From Hymenolepis diminuta (Eukaryota > Platyhelminthes > Cestoda > Cyclophyllidea > Hymenolepididae), in the NCBI GenBank assembly GCA_900708905.1, contig CAADRB010000006.1, forward strand, positions 2,447,927 to 2,511,926: a stretch of DNA of 64,000 nt. Direction: 5' to 3'. A model generated the notes under the pieces. It was not told where the DNA came from and did no database searches. It worked only from the letters and a program-made list of their open reading frames with translations. The position numbers were made by a program, and so were the translations under genes. Shown here one piece after another: positions 31,468 through 44,600 of this stretch. Numbering within the stretch: the first letter of the stretch is position 1; each line of letters opens with the position of its first letter.

Positions 31468-32616
31468 TCAGGTTGTAACAGAAGTTCTCTGCACTTTTTA
31501 AAATTTGAATTAAAGTGAAAATTTTGTCCAAAATACATTTATTTACTGTTCAACATGGTCACAATTTTTATTAATTACATCTTCCCATAAGCTTTCTGAT
31601 TCCTTCTCCATAGAATGGACTCAAAAAGAAAGTAGCTTCATTTCGACCTCTTCTCTTGAAGTAAGCCTTTGAAGTCCCATTAAATGATTCTGCAAGCTCC
31701 TGAAAAGATGAAAATCGATTGATGCAAGATGGGGAGAATATGGTGGATAATTCGTGACTTCCCAGCCAAATTCCTCAACGAGATTTTTGGTTGCTCTTGA
31801 AGTGTAGAGTCTGGCATTGTCATGGTGCAGATTGATCAAAGAAGGCCATTTACCTGCCTTCCGTTAACTGCTTTTAAACGGGTTAGCTGCTGACAGTAAG
31901 TTTCAGATGTTATTGTTCGATTCCCACCCATTAATTCATAATAAACAATTTCTTTTAAATCTCATCATATACACAAAAGAATATTTTTCGGATGTTCGGA
32001 TGCCTGAAGTTCACGAGAACGCAGTGCAACACAACAGGTCACACGCTGTTGCTTGCTGATTTCTGACAAATCCCATTTCCCTTGTGGGACCCATTTCCCA
32101 GCCTTTGAGACTTTGTCAAGTATTTTCATTGCCCTATATTTGGTCATATGACTTACGTGAAAGGTTTAGCTCAGTTCTCTTGTAGTGCAGGTTGGGTTTT
32201 CATCAATGACAACTTGCAATTGCTCAGAATTGAGCTTTTTTGAGCATCCTGCTCCCGGTTCGTCTTTCAGGATGAAGTCATCCTTTTTGAAACGTGAAGG
32301 TGAAAAACACCTTCTGCAGGTCTTTCCATTCACAACATCATTTCCATAAGTGTCTTTGAGTATTTTTGCTGCCGAGCTTGCCGCATTTCCCTTATGAAAT
32401 TGAAACACTAAAATATGCCTGAAATGCTCTTTATTTGGAGTGTACATGAGAGCTAGAAATAGTTATTAATAACGATAATTATCACACAATCTGAAAGAAG
32501 AAGTAATACTTTATTCATTACTATAGATAAACATACAACACTGACAAGCTAAGTCGAAGTAATCCTGTCCTTAGCACATAACTCAAAAATTGGACAGAAC
32601 TTCTGTCACAACCTGA
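31468..32616 (-). mobile_element. mariner-family DNA transposon, internally deleted
   Basis: A 1,149-bp element with both ends present. The left end 31468-31488 (TCAGGTTGTAACAGAAGTTC then T) and the inverted right end 32596-32616 match at 20 of 21 bases. The flanks are GA on the left and TA on the right, so one TA target-site copy has probably mutated. It is shorter than the usual 1.3 kb, and the shortfall equals the missing middle of the transposase. It encodes a broken transposase on the minus strand and cannot move by itself, but its ends could in principle have been mobilised by an intact relative. Confidence 0.92.
31530..32447 (-). pseudogene. mariner transposase pseudogene
   Basis: The frame opens at 32447 (MYTPNKEHFRHILVFQFHKG) with the helix-turn-helix paired-type DNA-binding half. 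A TAA follows TCTTRELS near 32168, and the same frame continues through the linker motif GKWVPQGKWDLSE. Then comes a jump: after PKNILLCI near 31965 the next recognisable part is EIVYYELMGGN and ITSETYCQQLTRLK. The segment that normally carries the first catalytic Asp (the TGDEKW region), roughly 50 residues, is gone. After a frameshift the catalytic core resumes with HHDNARLYTS and LASIDFHLFRSL. These two Asp are separated by exactly 34 residues, the mariner D34D signature. The C terminus (SPFYGEGIRKLMGRCN) runs to about 31540. Stop, frameshifts and deletion make it inactive. Confidence 0.9.
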
Positions 32617-33477
32617 TAGTTTAATAAATAGAATCAAGCTAAGGCCCTCAGGCATAATTTAATAATATTAGTTTATTATCTTTTGTAGACCCCTAAAAAT
32701 TCAAGTCTTTAATAGTATTAGAATCGCTTCACAGTTCAAATAACACGTATTGTTTCAAAACATAAAAGATTACGCCGTCAGTAGGAGACGTAAAAGCAGT
32801 ATATTGAACACTCGAAAAATTATGACATTTTAGGAAGCTTTGAATAGGGTTACATTTAAATAAATCAAATAAATTCAATTATTTAATACTCAGTATGCGG
32901 AGGAAAGTAGGTTTATCTTAGGCAAGGAAGCACGGGTAAAAATATAGGGCAGTATTAGGAGATATGAGAAAGTTCTTTAAATTCAAGTAGGTTTGAGTCA
33001 AATTATTGTAGTCTAAGACTAACAGTTATAAAAGCAGAGAGCTCAATTAAGTTAACTTCTACTATCTGCAAACTCAGCTTAGTTCCTTTCTCTAAAAATG
33101 ATATTAAAATTGAGATTCACCCTAGATAGCCATTGTCAAGTTTATTAGCCCCTATTGCCACAAATTATCAACACGAATAGAAAATAATCAAATGCCCGAA
33201 ACCGCAACTAATTGCAATCAAAGCTATATCTTGGCTTCAAATAAACGACCCCGATTTTACATTTATCTCTAATAAAATATTTTATTATTTCTCATTCACT
33301 AAATAATGTCCATGATGTAATATTATGATAAAATGGGTTGAAAAGGAAACGTTTTCAACAACAGCAAAAATCATGATATTTCCCCTAATGTATATTGCTG
33401 TTTACTCTTCCAAGACGTTTTTCGGGATTTATTAACATGTACAAGCTGACTAACCAGCTTTTTGAGTTGCCCATTAG
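32617..33477. other. gene-free flank right of mariner
   Basis: AT-rich; no feature recognised. Confidence 0.45.
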
Positions 33478-33835
33478 CTTGTTGGGATTAGGATAACAAC
33501 TAACGGTTGGCACCTAACAACTAACAACAGCAATAACAGTCACCAATTTGTAACCGTTTGAGTAAGAGCTAACAAAAATTGTGGAGCAGAATACCAAGAG
33601 TTGATCAGACCAAAAATGGTTTCAAGGAAGCCTTAATGAGGATTGAAAAGAATGATGAGATAGAGAGGGGGCGTGTTGAGGAAGAGAAGAGATGCAGTGG
33701 AAGCGTAGGAGGCGGTAATTAGCACGCGTGCGTTATTATTATGAGAGAAAAAAGAGAGCTTTATATGAATCATTTGGGTGAGGCCGTGCGAGAACATGAG
33801 CGCAGATGTGCTTTTAAGTGAAACGGGGCCATTAT
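33478..33835 (-). repeat. RepA dispersed repeat, copy 1
   Basis: Oriented by its pyrimidine-rich strand, here minus. It shares with copy 3 (38425-38790), in order: CATCTGCGCTCATGTTC, GATTCATATAAAG-like, ACGCACGCGTGCTAATTACC-like, CTTCCACTGCATCTCTTCTC, GGCTTCCTTGAA, GTTAGCTCTTACTCAAAC and a TGTTRTTATTGCTGTTGTTA-like end. Alignable over about 350 bp with frequent substitutions and small indels. It forms an inverted pair with copy 3. No family name is recognised. Confidence 0.75.
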
Positions 33836-36800
33836 AAGATAAGTGATTTTTGACATGAAAGATGGGGATTTTTAATCATAGATACATAAAAGATGTTTCT
33901 ACGGCATCATCGAAGAAAAACTGAAGTACTGTCATAGAGAATGCGATTAAAGAGTAATTCTGGAAATACACAGAGAGTCATTCTTCAAGCTTGAGCATTC
34001 ATATTAAATACTATCAGCTCTATCAAAGCATCCTACCTATATGAAGGCTAAAGTATCAAGGTCTGTTGGATAAAATGGGAAGACTCGAAAAATAAGGTGA
34101 AAAATGACTAACTTAAACTATCATATTTTACTTGTACTTTATGAGTGCATTTTTATACGCCATTAGTCATACATTTTTAGTGAATGTGTTTGTAATTTAA
34201 GCATTTATATATTTTTATATGTTAAAGAACAACACTTCAGCAAAAGCAAATAAACGCGTTTTGACTCAAGTGGTTTTATGAAATATCACATATCCTCTTA
34301 TGGTCATGTCCTGATGAGTGTTGTTTATAGTAAAATATGTAGTGCGTTGTGCTCTGTTAAATGTATCATAGCTCTTGGTTTTAGAATAATGTGGATAAAC
34401 CAGGCGGTATGATCAACCATATAAATAAATTTACCGGCCAATAGGCTGCGTATTCAGTAGAAATAACTTCATCATTAACCTGGAAGTCCCATGCTGAAAG
34501 TTGACCATTATGACAGCACAAAAATAAACTATTATAATATGCAGAAATCTGATACGACCATTAAATAAATAACTTTTTCAGAGTTCTTTCAAAGGATTCA
34601 AACAGCAATAAAACAGAAATAAAATACAATTTAAATTATTTTATGTATCCTAAAGTTAAACTAACTATCTAGTTTACTCCCATACTATATTTTGAATTGC
34701 ATCATTTTGAAATTCATTTTGGCTGATAGTTTGCTCAGTGATAGAAAACACCTAAAGGAAAAGAAAGGGAATTTGTAAAATACATTGAAGTAGCCCACAT
34801 CCCACTTAAATTGTGGTAAACTTTTGACTTCCAATCATGCAGGTAAATTTTTAGCATTAGACGCTATTCTCAAGATATTTTTTTTAATTCATTGTCATGT
34901 GAAAAGGAATATGATAACTCAAATAATCAGCTCAAAAAAAAGAACAAATAAAGTCCAGGTATTAATGATCACTTTAAGTATTATGATCCTCGAAATTTTT
35001 TACAAATTTTCAAGGTCGACGTTTGAAGGATTGCTTTTATTTCTCAGGATATTTAAACGAAAATTTGGAAATATAATTTATCTTTAATAAATGAGTTGTG
35101 AAAAAGGATGGAAATAAGGTAAAATATACGCATGATTTGTTTTAGCATTAATTAAAGAATAAAGTGAATTCTTGATAGAAAAGAATCTAGTGTCGATAGT
35201 CTAGTGCGAAACACTTAACTCAGAGATATGCCATTTAGGTTATTTAGGGTGTTAGCTCTTATTGTCTGCTAGTATCTGAACCGTTCGAAGAAAAATGAAT
35301 GACTAGTCATCTAAATTAATCAACTGGCCAATAAGTTTTTGCTCTACTAACATAAATTCTCAAAGAAAAATCTAAATTAGAGCATTAGAATTTGAAGTAA
35401 CGGATAATATTTGAGAAGTGCAAAATGAATCAAAGATCAATTTTTGATAGATTCTTCTGATACTCTGTGATCTATATTCCATTTCTGCTTGGTTTCTCCT
35501 CAATAAAGCGGACTGCATTATTGTTCTTTACGTTGATCTACTTTGCAAACATGAAAAATTACAATTTCTTTACTTTGCATTGGGTAAAAAATAAAGAAAA
35601 TACAATTTTCGGGATATTCATAACTTCAATAAAAAAATACATACTTCAGGGAGCTGAAAACTCTTAATAAGAATTAATCATATCAAGTTTTTGAATAAAA
35701 ATATTAGTGGTTCTAATCATTACATGAAGATAAACAAAAGGTTAGATAACATTTTTATATCTTTAAGCATATATACTAATATATTTGTTTGTTTTTATTG
35801 AAACATTAAATATATCTTTTAGTTAAAATTTTGACCTCGAGAATAGACCTACTAGAAGGCAGATATATTTGAAAAATCTACTGAAGAACTATTAAAACGC
35901 AATCGGGTCAATTTTCAGCATTTCTTCCGGTTTTTTATGAAATGCTTCGGTTATACGAATTGTAAAAGTTAAAGCCATTAAATCTAACAATGTCCAATTC
36001 TCGAAATATATGTATTTGGAATTGTCTGATTTCATTGGTTGAGACTAATAAATCTGATATAAATTATTTCATCTCGCTTTTCGACACTTCAAATGTAATA
36101 TTTACTGTATCCTATTTCAGAACAACGCAGAAAAGCCAAGAAATAAGTGTCTTTCTTAAATCATTTCTGTCTCCTTTCAGCTGGATTTTTTATTTCTTTT
36201 AACTTAACACCATGTATTTTTGGCGTTCATAAATTGCCCTACATGCACAAGGTCAAAGTTAGGAGTTCTATTTTACCGAATACAAAGTTATTAATCCTCC
36301 GAAATGAAAATAACTTTAAATTAATAATGAAGTGAGCACCTCAAAAGCCAAGAGGGAGAGAAAAACGGAAGAGATTAGCAACGCGTTTCTTTTCATGCAT
36401 TGTCCAACTGTCAATCAGAACGTCGTAGAAAACCACGCATAAGATTTATGATGGATCCAACATTCAGGCTTATAAATGAACAACTAAATAAAATTAACTA
36501 TTCTACATGTTTTATTTATGTTACTGTTATTTATCTACAAATATTACCCATATTTATATGAGCTAAAATGTGTGTCAATGTTTTTTCTCAATAACCTGAG
36601 CAAGGGGCTTTAATAATCGTTAATGAGTACTGAGTTCTTTGTAGTCTATTTTGTAGACAAATATGTAGTAGACCTCGATAATTTTTCTCTCCAAATAGCA
36701 ATAAATAGCTAGTTGGTACAAGAAGTTTTAACGCAACAAGTCTCACTCAAGGTGAATTTTCATCAAAATTAAATGTACGTATTGAGCTATTATTGTTGCA

Positions 36801-36879
36801 GTTAATGTTGTGCGGAAGCGTAAATGTTCACAGGGTCACCAGTTTGTTGCAGTACCATATGGATTTCTAAAATTGTGGG

Positions 36880-37190
36880 TGCTAATGAACCAGAATGAGA
36901 TCGTAGGAACTAGAACTATAATTAGCAGCTGACAATGGTTCCAAATTATTGAACACGAAGAGTTGTGCAGGCTAAAGTGTACTGAATGAACTTTGATGAG
37001 GAGTCGAAATGGTAAGAGGGAGATGGGAGATGAGGGAGAGAAGATGGAGGGAAACATACGAGCTGATAAGTGACAAGCATACGTCTGTATGTGTATCGGC
37101 AGTTTGTATGAATCACTTGGGCAAGGACGCGCGTGCAAATAGTGCAAATAAACCTCTAACTGGAAAGGGACAGTTATAGAAAGAAGATCT
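36880..37190 (-). repeat. RepA dispersed repeat, copy 2
   Basis: More diverged copy. On the minus strand it keeps CGCGCGTCCTTGCCCAAGTG, GATTCATACAAACTGC, and ACGTATGCTTGTCACTTATC followed by AGCTCGTATGTTTCCC, in the same order as the other copies. The 146-codon ORF across it (37276-36836 minus) is explained by the pyrimidine bias of the repeat and is not called as a gene. Confidence 0.6.
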
Positions 37191-38424
37191 ATAAACTCGT
37201 CTAGATACGATAGGTTGAGGTTTGAGTCATACGGACGTAACGGCGGGGGCTCGCCGTATTTTCGTAAAGATTGCAAATAAAGGGCAATTTTGGAAAATCA
37301 TAGAGTCAACCTCCACTATTTATGTGTGTGAACTGTATTTATTTTCCACCGCTAATTGATATCGACTCTAAAAAAACTTGCCACTGAAGTAATTTTTTGC
37401 ATACACGACTTGTCATAGTTGAGTATCATATGCTATACGGAAAGTTCTTCAGAATCGTTGAGTCAAGGGAAAGGTAAAGTTGCTCCCTAAATTTCTGGTA
37501 AACTGTTCATCCGACGCAAAATCTTCAGATTTTCTGAGTGAGAGATAAAGTACATTAATAAATGAATCACTTAAGAGCACCCAAGCACAGGGAATATGTA
37601 TGAAATAAAGATCTATGATAAAAACGTGACGCTAAATGGATGGAGCCAAAATGAGCACATTAGTATTGTATTATTATATAATATATTATAATATTTATTT
37701 CCGATACATTTTGTTAACTCGGTATTCACTTATGCGAATTATATCAACGACAGATTATCATCGAAATTCCCTAAATGTAAACGATTTGTTTTCATTTTTC
37801 ATATGCATCCCAGTCTTAATGTGCACTAATATGTTCCCACATTTCTGGAATAATACGGAAAGTAAACTGCCTTTGTGCCCGATTAATAATGCAACTCTAT
37901 ATTTCTATTGAGTTTATTTGATTTTCAAACGTTATCAGTTAAACAGCGGAGGCCAATATAAGTAGACGTTTATCATAATATGCAAGCTGATCCAGGCCTA
38001 CATAATTTTTGAGACAGTGAATGGGATAATAAATGGATATATCGAAATATTTCTTTTTAAAAACGGAATCATGGCAATGATTTTCAAATGTCGATCATAA
38101 AAAATCCATTACACGTTTCAATCTAAATGTGTTTTAATTAGATCTAATGAAAACAATTACTTTAGCTTAACTTAAAGCTGCTCCCGGATTTCTGTCAATC
38201 AAAAGTACTACTTTTTAAAATTAGCTAATTAACATGCTTTGACTTTTGATTCCCAAATGGTATTTAATTGACATTTTTTACATCTTAACCGAAATAAAGC
38301 AGCGGAATGTGCCTTTGCTCATCGCAAAGGAGACACAAGAACTTGAAGGATGACTCTATACATTTCCAGAATACTTTATATTTGTATCCTCTATGACAAT
38401 ACTTCAGTTTTTTCTACGCATAAC
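37191..38424. other. gene-free stretch between RepA copies 2 and 3
   Basis: AT-rich. An isolated GC hairpin (ACGGCG-GGGGCT-CGCCGT) occurs at 37240-37257. An AT-only patch at about 37670-37695 is of the TATAATATAT type. Confidence 0.45.
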
Positions 38425-38790
38425 CCCTCTCTATCATTTCTAAATGCGCCCATCGATTCTCCTACATCTGCGCTCATGTTCCCGCGCGTCCTTACTCAAG
38501 TGACTCATATAAGGCTGTCTTTTTTCACTTAAAAGATAACGTACGCATGTCAGTCACCGGCTCATATGCTTCCACTGCATCTCTTCTCTTCCTCAGCACG
38601 CTTCTCTCTCTACCTCTCTCCCATTCTTTTCAGTCCTCATTGTGGCTTCCTTGAATGCATTTTGGCCTTGTTGTTCTACTCTACAATTGTCGTTAGCTCT
38701 TACTCAAACAACTAAGAATTGGTGACTGCTATTGCTGTTGTTATTTGTTAGCTGCAAACTGTTGTCATCCTAACTCCAACAAACTTTCAT
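38425..38790 (+). repeat. RepA dispersed repeat, copy 3
   Basis: Best partner of copy 1, opposite orientation, 4.6 kb away. It includes ACATCTGCGCTCATGTTCCC, TCAAGTGACTCATATAAGGC, ACGCATGTCAGTCACCGGCT, GCTTCCACTGCATCTCTTC and GTTAGCTCTTACTCAAAC. Its reading frame is partly open like that of the other copies. In one aligned 20-codon block against copy 1, differences are spread over all codon positions, which argues against selection for protein. Confidence 0.75.
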
Positions 38791-41437
38791 AAAAATAGAC
38801 GAGTAGCACTGAAAAAATGTGCACTCGTTTTAGCGTCTAAAAAAACGAACATAATTTCATGACAAATTGCATCAGTAAATTTGGGGATCGGAAGTGTAGT
38901 TCTTGCAAGCAACAGAATAAGTGCATGCATAGAAACGAGCAAATTCTACCGGGTCGGTGGTGGTCTGCGAAATGCTCCGACAGTCGTACTTTTGCGTTTA
39001 TAATAAACTGTATAAATGCTGAAAATTGTTCAAATGAGAGATTTGAAGTATTTGTGCTTTTCACTTGTCTTATATCAAATTTAAATTTTTAATTAGAAAA
39101 TAATTCTTTTCGCCAGTTAATTTACGAGAAATTGCAGTAATCCCCGAATTACTGCCTGGCGATTTACATGCATCATATTGCACTATTTGAAATCAGGGTC
39201 CGCGACTTCATTTCTTTCAATTTTCATGTTTAATTTTTGACACGCTTATTATGTAACTTAAAACGGAAATTTTGTTCTATTACACTGAAGAGAGAGAGAC
39301 TTCTGCGACATATTACCCTCTAGGCATTTTGACTTTCTTTTTCGTCTTTAAATTCTAGTGTCGCGATTTTTCGATTCGGGGAGCTGAAGTTGAACTGTAT
39401 GAAATCACACATCCAGCAACACGAAATGAAATAAAAAGAGTGGTAAATTTCTCATTCACAAATTTTTTTGTATCCAGCAAGATTTTAATCAACAGAAATT
39501 ACTAGATTTCTAGTAGCAGTTGATACCACTTCCGATCTTATTCAAGATGCATTAATTGTATTTCAGAAATTATAAATAATTATAAAAGTTTGATTAAAAT
39601 ACGAATACTTAACATATTTTTACCAATATCGAATGCTAGGTAATCAAAACTTCTAAGTAATATTTAACCTTATTAAACTTTCAACTATTTGGATACTCAT
39701 CCTTTTTTAAATTTCAATAAATTTAGGAATTTACATGATTTTATCAAAACTGTGGCGTCTCAGATATTTCATAGTCTGGGAGATTTACTATTTTGTTAAT
39801 AAAATATATGATGACAGAAGGTCTAAAACTTTTCTTCTTGTTATGACACACAGTTAGAACATTAAGATCATTATTTTGTAAGTCAGAAGACGAACTTGTC
39901 TATTTAGCTCAAATTATAATAAGACAGTTCATTTAAAAGTGCTTCATAAAGAGATTTTTACATTCTTGATATCGGCAATCTATTCGTTTGCTGATGAATG
40001 ACATATTAGAAAGTGGTGGGTGCAGTACCACCATCCAAACTTTCGAACTTGATCATTATAATGATAATATACTCAGATATTATTAAACAGAGTATAAATT
40101 ATACTATCTGGATAAGGGGGTACATAACTATAAGGATGTGATTTCAACGAATGCTAAAACAATTTGGGCCAAAGGTTTCGGGATTCAAACTTCGCCACCC
40201 AGCTCAGAAGAATATGTTTTATTGCTTTCTCAAAAGATCTTTTAAAAAGACTCACATCGAATCTAATTTTGTCACTTAAGATAGTGTTCGGATACATGAT
40301 GCTTCAACCACCAAAACCTTTTATAGAAAATTAGCAGTGAAAGTTTGCCGTTGCGATCCCATTGATGCAGTAAAAGCTTTCTTTTCATCGAGCATTTGCA
40401 TTCAGTTTTTGTTCTAATGAGCTAACATTAATGCTTTTAGAGACGGAAATCGACCCTGCTGAAAACCGGTCAAGCAGAAGAATTCTTTGCCATCCTAATC
40501 TATTTGCATTAATCACGATTCTGAACAAGCTGTTTTTTTTCAGTTTTAACTCTTCTTCACCCTGAGGAAAAGAATACTAAATTTGCAGAATGCAAAACTA
40601 GGAAAATACAAATGAAAACAAGCCAAAGCTCTTAAGAGCATCTTTACTTAAATTACCTGTGATGTTCAATTCCAATTTGAATTGGAAATATTTCTTGTTA
40701 AGACGCCGTATTAATTGTTTCTGTAATTTTAAATGAAATAGGTTTCGAGATAGAAATTCTTGATTAGTGCATTCCATATAATAACGTTTAGTATTAAAAA
40801 AATATTTTTTCACTATTAAAGGAGTCTAAATCAGTCAGAAAAATAGTTTCATAGATTTAGTGTGTTCTATATAATTTGCTTTGCTCAGTAAAATAGACAG
40901 ATATTTTGAGCATTATTTCTTTGAATTAGAAATCTAAGCGAATTTTCGAGATTATCTTCTTTTTGCTTGTCAGGAAAGAAAATAATTGCAATATTTTCAT
41001 AAATTCCATCTCAGGCCGAATCAACCGAATTCAAAATTTTGTTTTTCAAATTCAATATCAATGAAAACATCAACAATGTAGTCACTCACTATTGTGAACA
41101 CAATTTATTGAGTTTATGAGACTTCTTAAAGCACATTATAATCTAAAATTTATCGATATTTCAACGCTTTTTTTAATTTTACTTTATTTTAAGGAGTATT
41201 TTATGATTTCATGATCATAAAATTTCAATCTGTCCCACTCAAAAATTTTAAAAACCTTAATGATAAATAAATAGGGACTAATTTTATCGGAACTTCGCTT
41301 GACATTTGTCAAAATTTGATTCTTTTAAAACAGATGTGTTATTTTGATTAAAATAGAAAATCGATCATTATATTTCTGCCGCAGTTAACATTTAGCTTGA
41401 ATGGTGGATTGGTTAGCAAAATCTATCATCTTTATAG
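38791..41437. other. gene-free AT-rich stretch
   Basis: No gene recognised. A B-box-like GGGATTCAAACTTC near 40180 with only a weak upstream A box could be an old tRNA-derived fragment. A cysteine-rich ORF at 38859-39092 has no supporting features. Confidence 0.4.
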
Positions 41438-41608
41438 CTACCTTCTTAAGTTTGTTATCCATTTGATGTAATCTCGGACTATTTGGTCTTCTGTAGCAAC
41501 AACACTGTCTTCAAATCGATGCTCAAACCTTTTACACGTGACATTTTGCTTTTTGATTGCTGCTCATGAAATTTCTTACGAATTTGTAGATCCTTCTCGC
41601 TTGTGAAA
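41438..41608 (-). pseudogene. frameshifted coding fragment, unrecognised
   Basis: The minus strand reads SQARRIYKFVRNFMSSNQ and on to KCHV. A one-base shift then gives KRFEHRFEDSVVATEDQIVR followed by DYIKWITNLRR and TAG at 41440-41438. Amphipathic, charged composition on both sides of a single-base frameshift suggests a former helical protein, loosely recalling small LYR-motif mitochondrial proteins, but no diagnostic motif is present. It could be chance. Confidence 0.25.
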
Positions 41609-44600
41609 TATTAATTACTACTCACATTGAACTGGCTTAAATATCGTTTATATGAAATTACTAGTCCATGCAACTAATTTTGATTTCTTCAAGTCAAAGT
41701 ATATCGTGTAGATCGTATCATTTCTTCCTCTCTTCTACCTATTGGGCTGGAGACTTATCGTCTGAAGTGTAGTGAGTGGAGTCCTACTGTTGCAGTTATT
41801 ACTTTATGTATAAGGAGGATATTTATATTCAGTGAACTGAGTGCTCAAGGGCTAATGGAAATACTAAAAATAACTTTTCGTTTTTTAAAGAATAGAAAGG
41901 AGCTTTTCATAATTATCAGAAACGCTGAAGAGGATTTAGGTAGTGTCTTAGATTAAATCATTATAATGACATTTAAGCAAGGGAGACAATAAGACTAACT
42001 CTATTGCGAATTTATTTATTTGATATTCTATTTATGTGAAGAGAAATTAGAGAATGATTCAATGAATAGACAGAGCAAAAGAGGAAACTTTGGATATAAA
42101 GTAGGCAATATATTACAGGAATAATATAATAGAATACATGGAGTTCGAAGGATGATTGCTTAAAAAGAACTACCGCATGTTGTTTCAGTTGGCCTTCTAA
42201 ATTCTTTGACGTCATTTTTAATATTAAGTCCATTCGATTAACAAAAATGATCAGTTAATGTTAGCATTACATGATTTGAATACAGATGTTTATTAGTTTA
42301 AATAAATTAAGGTCGTCAAATGGAAAAGTAAATTACCTTTGGAGATCAAAGCACAAACTACTCCGCCATGCCTTTACCACCTCCTGGATTCCTAAGGTAC
42401 TCATTTCCGTTGGAGATTAGTTTTCAAAAAAATTGTGCATTCAAAAAAATGCACTTAATTTCATTGTTTCATGATCATATAGTTCACAATCCGATTCTAA
42501 TCCATTTGAACCCAGAAGAAAGATGAAATCGCGTAAATTTGAAGAATGGGTGGTTGTGACACACTTAATTTTATTTCTGCCTAGCATTTAGCTACATTTA
42601 CTAAATTTAACTCAACGAATTTTTTATAAATGAGCTTTTTAGTAAATTTTTATCTCAAAAAGGAAAGTAGGTTCTTTGTTAGTGAATCCTATCGATCCCG
42701 TTTTACTTATATAACTACCTCAGACTTTGTTTGGAGTTTACCTTAATTCACTTAAACTGCAAATGAAGTTGAGGGAATAAAAACTGAACTCAGTCAAATT
42801 CTACCTCCCTAAACTATGTCATAATGATTTAGTAATGACTCAAACGTTTTGACAATATAAATCTGTTATATGACTCTCAATTAATAGATTCTTACAAATA
42901 TAAAGGCAAGTGTTTCAATTCCTTTGATAGCATTTTCTTTTAATACACTAGCTCTGAATTGTCACCTTCTTTCTTATCAATGATAAAATAGAAGTTGCTT
43001 GTTATAAATTCCAAAGCGCTTTTATATTTAATAAAAGTCTTTAATTATTCTCAGGAGGCTTTCTTTTTAATTATCTGTTTCAAAGAAAGTAGATTCATGA
43101 AATGTTTTATACTTTTTTTATGTATTTATTAATTTCGAATCGAAAAGGGAGTAAAAATGGGGAATTTAGAGATGCATATATTCTGGTCAACTTTAAAAAT
43201 AAATTGATTAGAAGTATAATGTCAATGTGATTGCGCATTGACCAATCACAGATGTACATGCTGATACGTTCGATATCCACAAAGACTAACGGCGTTTCAC
43301 ATGACTCTGCAGCTCTATAAAGTCACATATTTCCATATCTCTCGTCCTTCTGATTCCTAGGTTTAAATTAACTTCGATCTTGGAAGCATATTACATTAGG
43401 GGACTCTTTTAGAGGCTAACTGAATATGATCAAGAGCTTATTTATATAGTATCCGCTGCAAATTCTAAATAAGGGACGAAATAACTATGTAATATACTTT
43501 GATTTCTTACATTCAACATCACTTTTAGGGGGGCGAGCAAAAATATAATCTGCTTATATTTTATACAATGAGGGACTAGCAATTAACAGCATCAGTTATT
43601 TCCATTTGAGAGCGGAAATCTAATTTGAGCTAATGATATTTTAAATTTGGAAATGGGTAATGTTGGCGCTCACCAAGTGTTGGCTATTTCATTACTGAAA
43701 ATTATGCAGTGTTTGTAAAGGTTCTCTTAGAAATCCTCTGCCTTTTTAATAAATAAACAAGCCCAAAGATCAAAGTTCAAAGTTGGCGATGGATTAATTA
43801 TTAACAAAGTAAAAAATAATTTTACGAAAATCATAACCTATGACACTATAACGAGGTCTCAAGAAGTCTAGGAATTGCTCTCAATCATTTATAATTTTAA
43901 ATAAAATCTCAATTTATGAGCTTTGGTTTCATATTACTCTTTATATAAAAAATGGCGATCAATAAAATTGCTTTATTTATAACATAGAGAATTATTTTTC
44001 AATCATCTTGTAAAAGTTAACTTTACGAGTAACCTACGGAATGAGCCCCAAAGACCCACTAATCAATAGAAAATCCCTGCTGAAATTACGTCAAGAGGGT
44101 AAATGAAATCATATCCTCTAAAATTCTTGAATGAAAATAGTTCCATTAAATTATGGGATTGAAAGTGGAAATCTGGAAATTCAATTGCTCACAAATCCCA
44201 TTGATTGGAGTTGGAGTTCAATGATTGACTGGTATACGTTTACATATAGGAATTAAGATTTTTATTCGTTGTACATGAATGGCCGTTTCTAGGGTGCCTG
44301 AATTTCTATTTTAGCTTGCTGGTAACCATAACTGCAATCAGTCAGTATGACTTTGTAACCACGCAAACATCGGTATATGTATTAAACTGTTAGCGAGATT
44401 TCAATGACGTTAGGCATGACACTTCCTTATCTCAGTTTTTAAGCCTTTATCCTAATGGTTTTTACTAGTCCAACGGTTCTTAATCATTTTACACTTATAA
44501 ATACTCTAGTGTTTTCTTAACTTGGGCTCCAACTTATGCATCTTGGTTTCCATCACACAGCTTCCTGGATCTCTTTATTCCAATTCCTACATACTGCTTT

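Noticed and set aside
36836..37276. 146-codon minus-strand ORF
   Set aside because: It overlaps RepA copy 2; the pyrimidine-rich strand is poor in stop codons and other copies are broken in that frame.
38859..39092. Cysteine-rich 77-codon plus-strand ORF
   Set aside because: No signal peptide, no regular cysteine pattern and no splice context; the opposite strand is equally open.
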